Assembly: GCA_026125925.1 (NCBI GenBank)
Contig: JAHCKF010000255.1
Span: 1 to 5,377, forward strand
Length of the DNA: 5,377 nt
Direction: 5' to 3'
Source: Pseudolabrys sp.
Lineage (GTDB): Bacteria > Pseudomonadota > Alphaproteobacteria > Rhizobiales > Xanthobacteraceae
Shown: positions 1 to 5,377 of the stretch, piece after piece
Numbering within the stretch: the first letter of the stretch is position 1
Layout: every line of letters begins with the position of its first letter
Notes under the pieces: generated by a model
Seen by the model: only the letters and a program-made list of their open reading frames with translations
What the model was told of the DNA's origin: nothing
Database searches by the model: none
Made by a program: the position numbers and the translations under genes

Positions 1-2
1 AC

Positions 3-524
3 GAGATCATCTGCGACGACTTTTCCGTGGTCGGCTCGATCGGCGTGGTCGGCGGCTCGTTCGGATTTCCCGAACTGATGAAGAAGCTCGGCATCGAACG
101 CCGCATCTACACCGCCGGCGACCGCAAGGTGATGCTCGATCCGTTCCTCGAGGAGAAGCCGGAGGACGTCAAACGCATCAAGGCGCTGCAAGCCGACATG
201 CACGAGCATTTCATCGAGCTGGTGAAGAAGCGCCGCGGCGCCCGCCTCAAGGGCGCGGAGAAGACGATGTTCTCCGGCGAATTCTGGACCGCGACTCGGG
301 CCATCGAACTCGGCCTCGCCGACGGTCGCGGCGAGCTGCGCTCGATATTACGCGAGCGTTACGGCGACAAGGTGCGCATGCCGCTGATTGCCGGCGAGCG
401 CTCGTTCCTGGCGCGACGGCTGTCGCTCGCCAGCCTGTTCGGCGGGGCAGCGCGCGCCGGCTTGGCCGAAGACGTCATTGCGGCCGTTGAAGAACGCGCC
501 CTTTGGTCGCGCTACGGCCTGTAA
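3..524 (+). CDS. S49 family peptidase (SohB/SppA-like), 3' part only
   Basis: The gene enters from the left edge, open in frame from base 3, leaving 173 C-terminal residues. The visible start DEIICDDFSVVGSIGVVGG-like stretch matches the segment following the nucleophile in S49 signal-peptide-peptidase-like enzymes (compare the GSIGV motif of SppA and SohB). The lysine in TAGDRK (codon 126-128) aligns with the general-base lysine of the Ser/Lys dyad in bacterial SppA/SohB. The catalytic serine lies upstream of the window and cannot be checked. The middle part (FWTATRAIELGLADGRGE) is the usual family end of the protease domain, where the residue pair GL(A/V)D is typical. These enzymes cut membrane-embedded peptides such as leftover signal peptides at the inner membrane; that role is family knowledge. 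The GTG at 27 is internal, not a start. The gene probably shares a transcript with the small gene at 611. Family call is secure; choice between SohB-like and SppA36-like is not. Confidence 0.9.
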   Translation, partial: EIICDDFSVVGSIGVVGGSFGFPELMKKLGIERRIYTAGDRKVMLDPFLEEKPEDVKRIKALQADMHEHFIELVKKRRGARLKGAEKTMFSGEFWTATRAIELGLADGRGELRSILRERYGDKVRMPLIAGERSFLARRLSLASLFGGAARAGLAEDVIAAVEERALWSRYGL

Positions 525-562
525 CGGCGGGGTTTGTTCTGCGGTCGCGAAATCGCCGCGAT

Positions 563-599
563 TGGTCCGAATGATCGGAACCAGGCGGCAGGGACCGCC
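563..599 (+). other. Two adjacent RNA hairpins before the small gene at 611
   Basis: The first stem-loop (563-583) pairs TGGTCCGA with TCGGAACCA around an ATGA loop, with one bulged A at 580. The second (584-599) pairs GGCGG with CCGCC around the six-base loop CAGGGA. They touch each other, and the second ends directly before the Shine-Dalgarno AGGGAG (600-605). No T-run follows either stem, so an intrinsic terminator is unlikely. They could protect the 3' end of the peptidase mRNA or tune translation of the next gene. The pairing is seen directly; the function is inferred. Confidence 0.4.
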
Positions 600-605
600 A
601 GGGAG
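600..605 (+). promoter_or_regulatory. Shine-Dalgarno that sets the start at 611
   Basis: AGGGAG lies five bases before ATG 611. An in-frame GTG at 605 overlaps this motif and has no comparable site in front of it, so the ATG is the better start. Confidence 0.7.
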
Positions 606-610
606 TGACT

Positions 611-814
611 ATGCCTGCGATTTTGCTGACGCCGTTGGTGAAATGGTCGCTTGCCGCGCTCGGCGGCGCGATGGTCGTGCACTGGGTCGTCAAGGAAGCG
701 CGCCGCATCAACGACGAGCTCGACGAGCAGCGCCGCGTGCGGGTGCGCATCGCCGACCGCGAAGCGCGGCCGACTTTGCGCCGCGATCCGCTGACCGGCG
801 AATACCGGCCTTAA
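611..814 (+). CDS. Small single-span membrane protein of unknown function (67 aa)
   Basis: I do not recognise this protein as a named family. Residues 4-27 are hydrophobic (ILLTPLVKWSLAALGGAMVV and on), interrupted only by Lys11 and His24, and could form one membrane span or a signal anchor. The rest, from Lys28, is highly charged with many Arg and Glu residues. Its part EARRINDELDEQRRVRV (29-45) looks helical and perhaps coiled-coil. The end, RPTLRRDPLTGEYRP, has a compact DPLTGEY motif that may be conserved in relatives. Start ATG 611 is supported by a good Shine-Dalgarno five bases upstream. It lies 86 bases after the S49 peptidase gene in the same direction, so cotranscription is plausible and a link to the peptidase is possible but unproven. 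The basic residues after the span suggest a cytoplasmic tail by the positive-inside rule. Strong GC third-position use supports real coding. Confidence 0.75.
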   Translation: MPAILLTPLVKWSLAALGGAMVVHWVVKEARRINDELDEQRRVRVRIADREARPTLRRDPLTGEYRP

Positions 815-848
815 GCCTTCCTTGAGGATGGGTGGAACGGGGCCTGGG

Positions 849-935
849 CTACCGGGCTTCGCGGTGATCGCCTGTCACCAAAGCGCCGAGGAACAGTACC
901 AGGAATCCCAACCCGATAAGCTGAAACGCCAACAT
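849..935 (-). CDS. Candidate 28-residue hydrophobic mini-protein
   Basis: On the minus strand, ATG (complement of 933-935) opens a frame ending in TAG (complement of 849-851). The product begins MLAFQLIGLGFLVLFLGALV and ends TGDHREAR: a hydrophobic helix of about 20 residues followed by a short charged tail, the usual form of a bacterial single-span small protein. An AGGA motif lies six bases before the ATG. About 20 of 28 codons end in G or C, compatible with but lower than the surrounding genes. It points toward the 611-814 gene (convergent) and away from glyQ (divergent). No clear promoter was found for it. The size and shape recall subunits such as KdpF or CydX, but there is no kdp or cyd gene here and I claim no homology. 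It could be a chance ORF; the ribosome site plus hydrophobic pattern makes it worth listing. Confidence 0.45.
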   Translation of the reverse strand: MLAFQLIGLGFLVLFLGALVTGDHREAR

Positions 936-981
936 TCAGTATCCTGTTCTCTTGCCCGCCGTTGAGTTGGTAGTCTAGTCC

Positions 982-1022
982 GACAGTTTCAAGATCGCCT
1001 GAAGTCTATCGTTCAAACTGTC
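982..1022. repeat. Long-spaced inverted repeat upstream of the glyQ promoter
   Basis: GACAGTTT (982-989) and AAACTGTC (1015-1022) are perfect reverse complements. After a C-C mismatch the pairing continues with AA (991-992) against TT (1012-1013), and GAT (993-995) can pair with ATC (1008-1010). The arms are about 33 bases apart centre to centre, close to three helical turns, which would put two protein half-sites on the same face of DNA. The right arm ends five bases before the candidate -35 box. It may be an operator or a transcript hairpin; no T-run follows on either strand, so it is not a standard terminator. Confidence 0.5.
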
Positions 1023-1027
1023 TCGAC

Positions 1028-1056
1028 TTGACCCATCAGGGTGCCGCCGATACGGT
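1028..1056 (+). promoter_or_regulatory. Candidate sigma-70 promoter for glyQ
   Basis: TTGACC (1028-1033, five of six to the -35 consensus) is followed after 17 bases by TACGGT (1051-1056, three of six to TATAAT). Alphaproteobacterial -10 boxes are often weak, so this is reasonable. Transcription would start near 1063, giving a leader of about 68 bases before ATG 1131. An alternative -10, TAAAAT at 1076-1081, has no fitting -35. Confidence 0.4.
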
Positions 1057-1130
1057 CCCGGCCGCCGTTATCCTTTAAAATCAGTCAAAAACGGCCGCCC
1101 CTGAAAACTGTTGGGAAGCCCGAACGTTCC

Positions 1131-2063
1131 ATGCCCGCCGCGCCAGCCAATCTCGATCCGTCTCGCTCGTTCCAGGGGCTGATCCTCGCGCTCCAGCAGT
1201 TCTGGGCGGGGCAGGGTTGCGTGATCCTGCAGCCCTACGACATGGAAGTCGGCGCCGGCACCTTCCATCCGGCCACCACCTTGCGAGCGCTCGGGCCCAA
1301 GGCCTGGAACGCCGCCTATGTGCAGCCCTCGCGCCGGCCCAAGGACGGCCGCTACGGCGAGAACCCGAACCGGCTGCAGCACTATTATCAGTTTCAGGTG
1401 ATCCTGAAGCCGTCGCCGCCGGACATTCAGCAGCTCTATCTCGACTCGCTGAAGGTGATCGGCATCTCGTCGGATCTGCACGACATCCGTTTCGTCGAGG
1501 ACGACTGGGAGAGCCCGACCTTGGGTGCCTGGGGTCTCGGCTGGGAGTGCTGGTGCGACGGCATGGAAGTGTCGCAGTTCACCTACTTCCAGCAGGTCGC
1601 CGGCGTCGAATGCGCGCCGGTCGCCGGCGAACTCACCTACGGCCTCGAGCGTCTCGCCATGTATGTGCAGGGCGTCGACCGTGTCTATGACTTGAACTTC
1701 AACGGCCTCGACGGCGACCGCAAGGTGACTTACGGCGACGTCTTCCTGCAGGCCGAGCGCGAATATTCGAAACACAATTTCGAAGCCGCCGATACCGGCA
1801 TGTTGTTCGAGCAGTTCAAGATGGCCGAGCAGGCGTGCAAGAAGTATCTCGACGCCGGATACAACGACGACAAGTCGAAGCATGCGATGGCGCTGCCCGC
1901 CTACGACCAGTGCATCAAGGCGTCCCACGTCTTCAATCTGCTCGACGCCCGTGGCGTCATTTCGGTGACCGAGCGGCAGAGCTACATCCTGCGCGTGCGC
2001 GAACTGGCGAAAGCCTGCGGCGCCGCGTGGCTCGCCACCGAAGCCGGCGGGGCTGGCGGCTAG
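1131..2063 (+). CDS. glyQ: Glycyl-tRNA synthetase alpha subunit
   Basis: This 310-residue protein is the catalytic alpha subunit of the alpha2beta2 glycyl-tRNA synthetase (glycine + ATP + tRNA-Gly to Gly-tRNA), a cytoplasmic class II enzyme; E. coli GlyQ has 303 residues. Matches run end to end: [18 protein letters not shown] (13-30), [14 protein letters not shown] (34-47), the ATP-binding motif 2 region [19 protein letters not shown] (62-80) with its arginines, [20 protein letters not shown] (118-137), motif 3 around [14 protein letters not shown] (169-182), and [16 protein letters not shown] (268-283). The frame is open back to GTG 1041, but the extra 30 residues fall partly inside the candidate promoter and have no family counterpart, so ATG 1131 is chosen. 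The ribosome site is weak (GGGAAG at 1113-1118 is rather far). A small family-variable insertion, [11 protein letters not shown], lies at 244-254. Unusually, two unrelated genes separate it from its partner glyS. Confidence 0.97.
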   Translation: MPAAPANLDPSRSFQGLILALQQFWAGQGCVILQPYDMEVGAGTFHPATTLRALGPKAWNAAYVQPSRRPKDGRYGENPNRLQHYYQFQVILKPSPPDIQQLYLDSLKVIGISSDLHDIRFVEDDWESPTLGAWGLGWECWCDGMEVSQFTYFQQVAGVECAPVAGELTYGLERLAMYVQGVDRVYDLNFNGLDGDRKVTYGDVFLQAEREYSKHNFEAADTGMLFEQFKMAEQACKKYLDAGYNDDKSKHAMALPAYDQCIKASHVFNLLDARGVISVTERQSYILRVRELAKACGAAWLATEAGGAGG

Positions 2064-2096
2064 CTTTTCCTCGCGGAATGGATGATCGTTCCCGCC

Positions 2097-2110
2097 AAGG
2101 TTTGAACCTT
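2097..2110. repeat. Short palindrome in the glyQ-lemA gap
   Basis: AAGGTT and AACCTT are perfect inverted repeats around a TG spacer, in the 73-base gap before lemA. Just upstream, GCGGAA (2073-2078) and the TTCCCGC near 2089-2095 can pair with one bulge. Neither is followed by a T-run. They may be a small operator or RNA structure, or chance. Confidence 0.25.
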
Positions 2111-2136
2111 AGGGCAGGGCGGGGCGACCAACCATC

Positions 2137-2706
2137 ATGCTGACCTGGACCATCCTCGTCGTCGCAGCGGTCATCCTCGTCTTCGTCATCGTCCTGTTCA
2201 ACCGTCTGGTGCGAACGCGGCAGATGGCGAACGAGGCCTGGAGCGGCATCGACGTGCAGCTCAAGCGCCGCGCCGAGCTGGTGCCGAACCTGGTTGAGAC
2301 CGTGAAGGGCTATGCCGCGCATGAGCGATCCCTGCTCGAGGACGTCGTCAAGCTGCGAGGGCAGGCGGGCGCGCTGCCGCGCGACGACATCGCCGGCCGC
2401 GCGCAGGCCGAAGGCGCGCTGACGGCCGCGCTCGGCAAACTGATCGCGCTGGCCGAGAGCTATCCCGATCTCAAGGCGAGCGCCAACTTCCTCGAATTGC
2501 AGCAGCAACTCTCCGCGCTGGAGAACGAATTGCAGATGGCGCGGCGCTATTACAACGGTGCGGCGCGCAACCAGAATGTGCTGGTGCAGTCGTTCCCGTC
2601 CAACATCGTCGCCGGCCTGTTCGGCTTCCGCGAGCGGCCGTTCTTCGAACTGTCCAGTGACAGCGAGCGCGTGGTGCCGCAGGTTTCGCTCGGTTCAAAG
2701 CCATGA
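2137..2706 (+). CDS. LemA family membrane-anchored protein
   Basis: The 189-residue product fits the usual LemA length of about 185-200. Residues 3-22 (TWTILVVAAVILVFVIVLFN) form an N-terminal membrane anchor. Family signatures follow: NEAWSGIDVQLKRRAELVPN (32-51), then LVETVKGYAAHE (52-63), and the hallmark second block YPDLKASANFLELQQQLSAL (109-128), ENELQMARRYYNGAARNQNV (129-148), and the end LVQSFPSNIVAGLFGF (149-164). In the known Thermotoga structure LemA is a helical bundle; its biochemical role is not established. It starts at ATG 2137 with only a loose purine-rich AGGGCAGGG about 17 bases before. Its stop overlaps the next start in ATGA (2703-2706), so its expression is tied to the DUF2207 gene. 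LemA and DUF2207 genes are neighbours in many bacteria (general knowledge), suggesting a common envelope task. No key residue is known to be missing. Confidence 0.95.
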   Translation: MLTWTILVVAAVILVFVIVLFNRLVRTRQMANEAWSGIDVQLKRRAELVPNLVETVKGYAAHERSLLEDVVKLRGQAGALPRDDIAGRAQAEGALTAALGKLIALAESYPDLKASANFLELQQQLSALENELQMARRYYNGAARNQNVLVQSFPSNIVAGLFGFRERPFFELSSDSERVVPQVSLGSKP

Positions 2707-4682
2707 AGCGCTTTGCCGTCATTGTCAGCGCTTTGGCGCTGGTTGTGTCTCTGGCGATGGCCGGGACGAGTCTCGCCGCCGAGTCCATCCTGTCTTTCGA
2801 CTCGACGGTGCGGCTCGCCAGGGACGGCACGCTGACCGTCACGGAAACCGTGCGCGTGCGCGCCGAAGGCCGCCAGATCAGGCGCGGCATCTATCGCGAT
2901 TTTCCGATGACCTTTCGCGACGCCGGCGGGCGCGAGCGCGAGGTCGACTTCGAATTGCTCGATGTGACCCGCGACGGCAAGGCGGAGCCGCATTTCACCG
3001 AACGCCGGCAGCGTTTCATGCGCATCTATGCCGGCGACAAGGATGTCAATCTGGCCCGCGGCGATTACACTTATGTCTTCCGCTACACCACCGCTCGCCA
3101 GGTCCGCTGGTTCGATGGCAAACCTGAACTGAACTGGAATGTCACCGGCAATTTCTGGGATTTCCCGATTTTGGCCGCGACCTATCGGCTTGAACTGGCC
3201 GACGGCGCGCGGCCGTCGCGCTTCACCGCCTTCACCGGACATCTCGGAGAGCAAGGCAAGGACTGGCGCGGCGCCATCGGCAATGACGGCGTTCTGACGG
3301 TCGAGACGACGCGACAACTCGCCCCCGGAGAAGGGCTGACCGTCGTCGCGGCGTTACCGGATGGCGCCGTCGATCCGATCGGCGCGCAACAGGCGCGCCG
3401 GTATGCGTTCTGGGACAACCGCCATTGGATTTTCAGCGGTCTCGGCTTCGTGGCGATCCTGATTTATTATGCGCTGGCTTGGCGCGCGGTCGGTCGCGAT
3501 CCGAGAGGCGGCACGATCATTCCGCTTTTTCATCCGCCGCAGGGGGTGTCGCCGGCGCTTGCCAATTACATCGATAACTGGGGCTTCGGCCGAAATCGCT
3601 GGCGCGCCTTCACGGCGGCGGCGCTGTCGCTTGCCGTGCGCGGCTTCATCACCTTCGAACAGCGCGACGACAAACTGATCCTGAAATTCAAGGCCGACGC
3701 GCCGCAGGACACGAAGCTGCCGCCGGGCGAGCAAATCATTCTGGACTGGGTCAAGGGCCAAGGCACCAGCGCCGTGATCGACAAGGCGCATGGCGCCGCC
3801 GTCGCCAAGGTCGGCGCCGATTTTGCCAACAAGATCGAGAACGAGAGCAAGGATCGTTTCTTCCGCCGCAATCTCGGCTACGCCATCGCCGGTTTGGTCA
3901 TGACCGTCGCGGTCGTGATCGGCGTGCTGATTATCGGCGGACTGCAGGAGAACGACGTCGGCGTGCTCATCGCCACCTTTTTCGTCAGTGTTTTCCTCGG
4001 CGCGTTTATCATCCCGCTCGTGATGGCTCTGTTCAGCGGCTCGGGATTCCGGAACATCGTTCGTAGCGTGATGTCGCTCGCCGTCTTTGCCGTTTTCATC
4101 TCGTTCTTTATCACCCTGGTGACGGTGATCGTTCCCGACGAGCCGATGGCGCTACCTCCGGCCTTGCTGTCTTTCATCGCGGACTATCCGTTCTCCTTCG
4201 TGCTGGTGTCGGCTTTCGCCGCCCTCAACGGCTTGTTCTTCTATCTGATGCGGGCGCCGACAGCGCTCGGCCGTCCGATCATGGACCAACTGGCGGGCCT
4301 GCGGCTCTATATCGAAACCGCCGAGACCCACAGGCTCAACATGCAGGCGCCCGATATCACGGCCGAGCGGTTCGAGGCTTTGCTGCCTTATGCGGTCGCG
4401 CTCAATCTGGAAAAGCCATGGTCGGACGCCTTCGCCGCCGCCTTGCGCCATGCCCATCCCGACGAGGCCGATCCGATGCGGCATTACCAGCCGCGCTGGA
4501 CCGGCGGCGGTAGCGGCTGGTCGGGCGCCGATTTCGGCACGGCGGTGGCGGCGACCGTCGGCAGCGTCTCGAGCGCCCTCGCCAGCGCGGTGCCCGCGTC
4601 GTCGGGCTCATCGGGGTTTTCGTCCTCCGGCGGCGGCGGCTCGGGCGGCGGCGGAGGCGGCGGAGGCGGCGGCGGGTGGTAG
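2703..4682 (+). CDS. DUF2207 membrane protein with Gly-rich tail (YciQ-like)
   Basis: The 659-residue protein has a signal peptide (1-25, hydrophobic core AVIVSALALVVSLAMAG, likely cut near SLAA-ES). An extracytoplasmic beta-rich DUF2207 domain follows (about 27-230), with motifs RRGIYRDFP (60-68), WNVTGNFWDFPI (145-156) and LAPGEGLTVV (206-215). One membrane span lies at about 242-261. A soluble part (about 262-385) follows, then probable spans at 391-413, 418-443, 453-478 and 496-515. The cytoplasmic end carries the family block GLRLYIETAE (532-541) and FEALLPYAVALNLEKPW (557-573). It finishes with a Ser/Gly region and a near-pure glycine tail ending in Trp, as in other DUF2207 proteins including E. 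coli YciQ. Function is unknown. ATG 2703 overlaps the lemA stop by four bases and lacks a strong Shine-Dalgarno, so translation probably depends on lemA. The partner relation with LemA is inferred from this coupling. Confidence 0.93.
   Translation: MKRFAVIVSALALVVSLAMAGTSLAAESILSFDSTVRLARDGTLTVTETVRVRAEGRQIRRGIYRDFPMTFRDAGGREREVDFELLDVTRDGKAEPHFTERRQRFMRIYAGDKDVNLARGDYTYVFRYTTARQVRWFDGKPELNWNVTGNFWDFPILAATYRLELADGARPSRFTAFTGHLGEQGKDWRGAIGNDGVLTVETTRQLAPGEGLTVVAALPDGAVDPIGAQQARRYAFWDNRHWIFSGLGFVAILIYYALAWRAVGRDPRGGTIIPLFHPPQGVSPALANYIDNWGFGRNRWRAFTAAALSLAVRGFITFEQRDDKLILKFKADAPQDTKLPPGEQIILDWVKGQGTSAVIDKAHGAAVAKVGADFANKIENESKDRFFRRNLGYAIAGLVMTVAVVIGVLIIGGLQENDVGVLIATFFVSVFLGAFIIPLVMALFSGSGFRNIVRSVMSLAVFAVFISFFITLVTVIVPDEPMALPPALLSFIADYPFSFVLVSAFAALNGLFFYLMRAPTALGRPIMDQLAGLRLYIETAETHRLNMQAPDITAERFEALLPYAVALNLEKPWSDAFAAALRHAHPDEADPMRHYQPRWTGGGSGWSGADFGTAVAATVGSVSSALASAVPASSGSSGFSSSGGGGSGGGGGGGGGGGW
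4629..4676 (+). repeat. GGC/GGA glycine-codon tract at the DUF2207 3' end
   Basis: Sixteen codons (residues 643-658) encode glycine except one serine, mainly GGC with interspersed GGA and a final GGG. The last eleven are consecutive glycines, followed by TGG and the stop. Such a triplet tract can expand or contract by slippage without shifting frame. The glycine tail is a family trait, so this is probably selected rather than a sequencing artefact. Confidence 0.75.
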
Positions 4683-4750
4683 CGCCCGGGTGACAGCAGC
4701 GGCCGCGCTTGCTAGGCAGGCGCCGCGCATTCCCCATTGAATCGACCGCC

Positions 4751-5377
4751 ATGCCCGATCTTCTGCTCGAACTGTTTTCCGAAGAAATCCCCGCGCGCAT
4801 GCAGGCGCGCGCCGCCGACGATCTCGAGCGCCTGGTGTGCGACGGATTGAAGGCGGCCGGCCTTTCCTTTAGCGGCGCCCGCGCCTTCGCCACGCCGCGC
4901 CGCCTCACCCTCGTGGTCGACGGCCTGCCGGCGGTGCGGCCCGACGTCAGCGAGGAGAAGCGTGGTCCGCGTGTCGGGGCGCCGGAGCAGGCGGTACAGG
5001 GCTTCCTCAAGGGCGCCGGACTGGCGTCGCTCGACCAGGCCGAGAAGCGCGACACCGGCCGGGGCGAGTTCTGGTTCGCCGTAGTGACGAAGAAAGGCGG
5101 TCCGACCGCCGACGTGCTCCCATGGATCATCGATACCGCGATGAAAGCGCTGCCCTGGCCCAAGTCGATGAAATGGGGCAGCAGCACCATGCAATGGGTG
5201 AGACCGCTTCAGGGCATCGTCGCGTTGTTCGACGGCAAGGTCTTGGCCGGCGACGTCGATCCGGGCGGCGGCATGGTGCCGGTTCGTTTCGGCGACACGA
5301 CGCGCGGCCATCGCTTCCTGAGCAAGGGCGATGTTCGGGTGGTCGGGTTCGCCGACTATGTCGCCAAGCTCAGGGCG
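4751..5377 (+). CDS. glyS: Glycyl-tRNA synthetase beta subunit, 5' part
   Basis: The first 209 residues of GlyS, open to the right edge; the family is about 690-700 residues, so roughly 30 percent is present. GlyS is the tRNA-recognising beta subunit that joins GlyQ in the alpha2beta2 enzyme. Family motifs: [15 protein letters not shown] (4-18), [11 protein letters not shown] (46-56), [12 protein letters not shown] (67-78), a core GEFWFAVV (105-112), [20 protein letters not shown] (137-156) and [12 protein letters not shown] (183-194), closely following E. coli GlyS. ATG 4751 is chosen because homology begins directly there. There is no evident Shine-Dalgarno (the region before it reads TTGAATCGACCGCC), so initiation may be weak or rely on upstream translation. 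It follows the DUF2207 gene by 68 bases with no clear terminator, suggesting readthrough from glyQ, though a separate promoter outside my recognition is possible. Confidence 0.96.
   Translation, partial: MPDLLLELFSEEIPARMQARAADDLERLVCDGLKAAGLSFSGARAFATPRRLTLVVDGLPAVRPDVSEEKRGPRVGAPEQAVQGFLKGAGLASLDQAEKRDTGRGEFWFAVVTKKGGPTADVLPWIIDTAMKALPWPKSMKWGSSTMQWVRPLQGIVALFDGKVLAGDVDPGGGMVPVRFGDTTRGHRFLSKGDVRVVGFADYVAKLRA

Larger units (their letters stand above)
815..1130. other. Intergenic region between the 67-aa gene and glyQ
   Basis: This 316-base stretch has no long reading frame of its own that I believe. The part from about 900 to 1120 looks less GC-rich than the flanking genes. It contains the candidate minus-strand mini-gene (849-935), a tandem TAGTC pair (971-980), the spaced inverted repeat (982-1022), the candidate glyQ promoter (1028-1056) and an AT-rich TTTAAAAT patch (1074-1081). 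I see no tRNA and no intrinsic terminator after the 67-residue gene. Confidence 0.7.

Noticed and set aside
605..610. GTG 605 as the start of the 67-residue gene
   Set aside because: It overlaps the Shine-Dalgarno AGGGAG that serves ATG 611.
388..825. 145-codon plus-strand ORF overlapping the peptidase end and the small gene
   Set aside because: Arg/Ala-rich out-of-frame translation that runs across two better genes.
971..980. Tandem TAGTC repeat as part of an array
   Set aside because: Only two five-base copies; no further copies nearby.
1074..1081. TTTAAAAT as the main -10 box of glyQ
   Set aside because: No acceptable -35 lies 16-18 bases upstream; the TTGACC/TACGGT pair fits spacing better.
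1068..1928. 286-codon minus-strand ORF opposite glyQ
   Set aside because: It is an antisense shadow produced by the GC-rich codon pattern of a certain glyQ; the residues are low-complexity Val/Leu/Arg/Gly mixtures with no recognisable domain.
2550..3317. 255-codon minus-strand ORF opposite lemA and the DUF2207 gene
   Set aside because: Shadow of two strongly supported genes; no family signature or credible ribosome site seen.
4699..4726. GCGGC/GCCGC stem in the gap before glyS as a terminator
   Set aside because: Only five pairs, an 18-base loop and no T-run; likely a by-product of high GC content.
4402..5190. 262-codon minus-strand ORF across the end of the DUF2207 gene and the start of glyS
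   Set aside because: Its product has long Arg runs, the complement of the GGC glycine tract and GC-rich glyS codons, and it overlaps two well-supported genes.

Overview
The window reads as chromosomal housekeeping DNA from a GC-rich alphaproteobacterium, most likely Hyphomicrobiales near Bradyrhizobium, Rhodopseudomonas or Xanthobacteraceae. This rests on the general look of the proteins, the strong G/C third-position bias, and a split glycyl-tRNA synthetase (glyQ plus glyS) close to the E. coli type. The genus is an inference; no search was run. I see no insertion sequence, CRISPR array, tRNA, rRNA or phage gene.

Layout, left to right. The 3' part of an S49 (SohB/SppA-type) membrane-associated serine peptidase gene ends at 524. 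An 86-base gap with two back-to-back hairpins leads to a 67-residue single-span membrane protein of unknown function (611-814). The 316-base stretch 815-1130 has no long gene. It holds a possible 28-residue hydrophobic mini-gene on the minus strand (849-935), a long-spaced inverted repeat (982-1022) and a candidate sigma-70 promoter (1028-1056) for the genes to the right. Then come glyQ (1131-2063), a lemA-family gene (2137-2706), a DUF2207 membrane protein gene overlapping it by ATGA (2703-4682), and the start of glyS (4751 to the window edge).

How they work together. GlyQ and GlyS are the alpha and beta subunits of one enzyme, the alpha2beta2 glycyl-tRNA synthetase. Between them lies a two-gene envelope module (LemA plus DUF2207) that is translationally coupled internally. 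All four genes run in the same direction with gaps of 73 and 68 bases and no convincing intrinsic terminator, so a single glyQ-lemA-DUF2207-glyS transcript is likely. Why a membrane module should sit inside a synthetase operon is the main biological question here. The most novel candidates are the 28-residue minus-strand ORF, the spaced inverted repeat next to the glyQ promoter, and the tandem hairpins before the 67-residue gene. No clearly new multi-gene system is visible.
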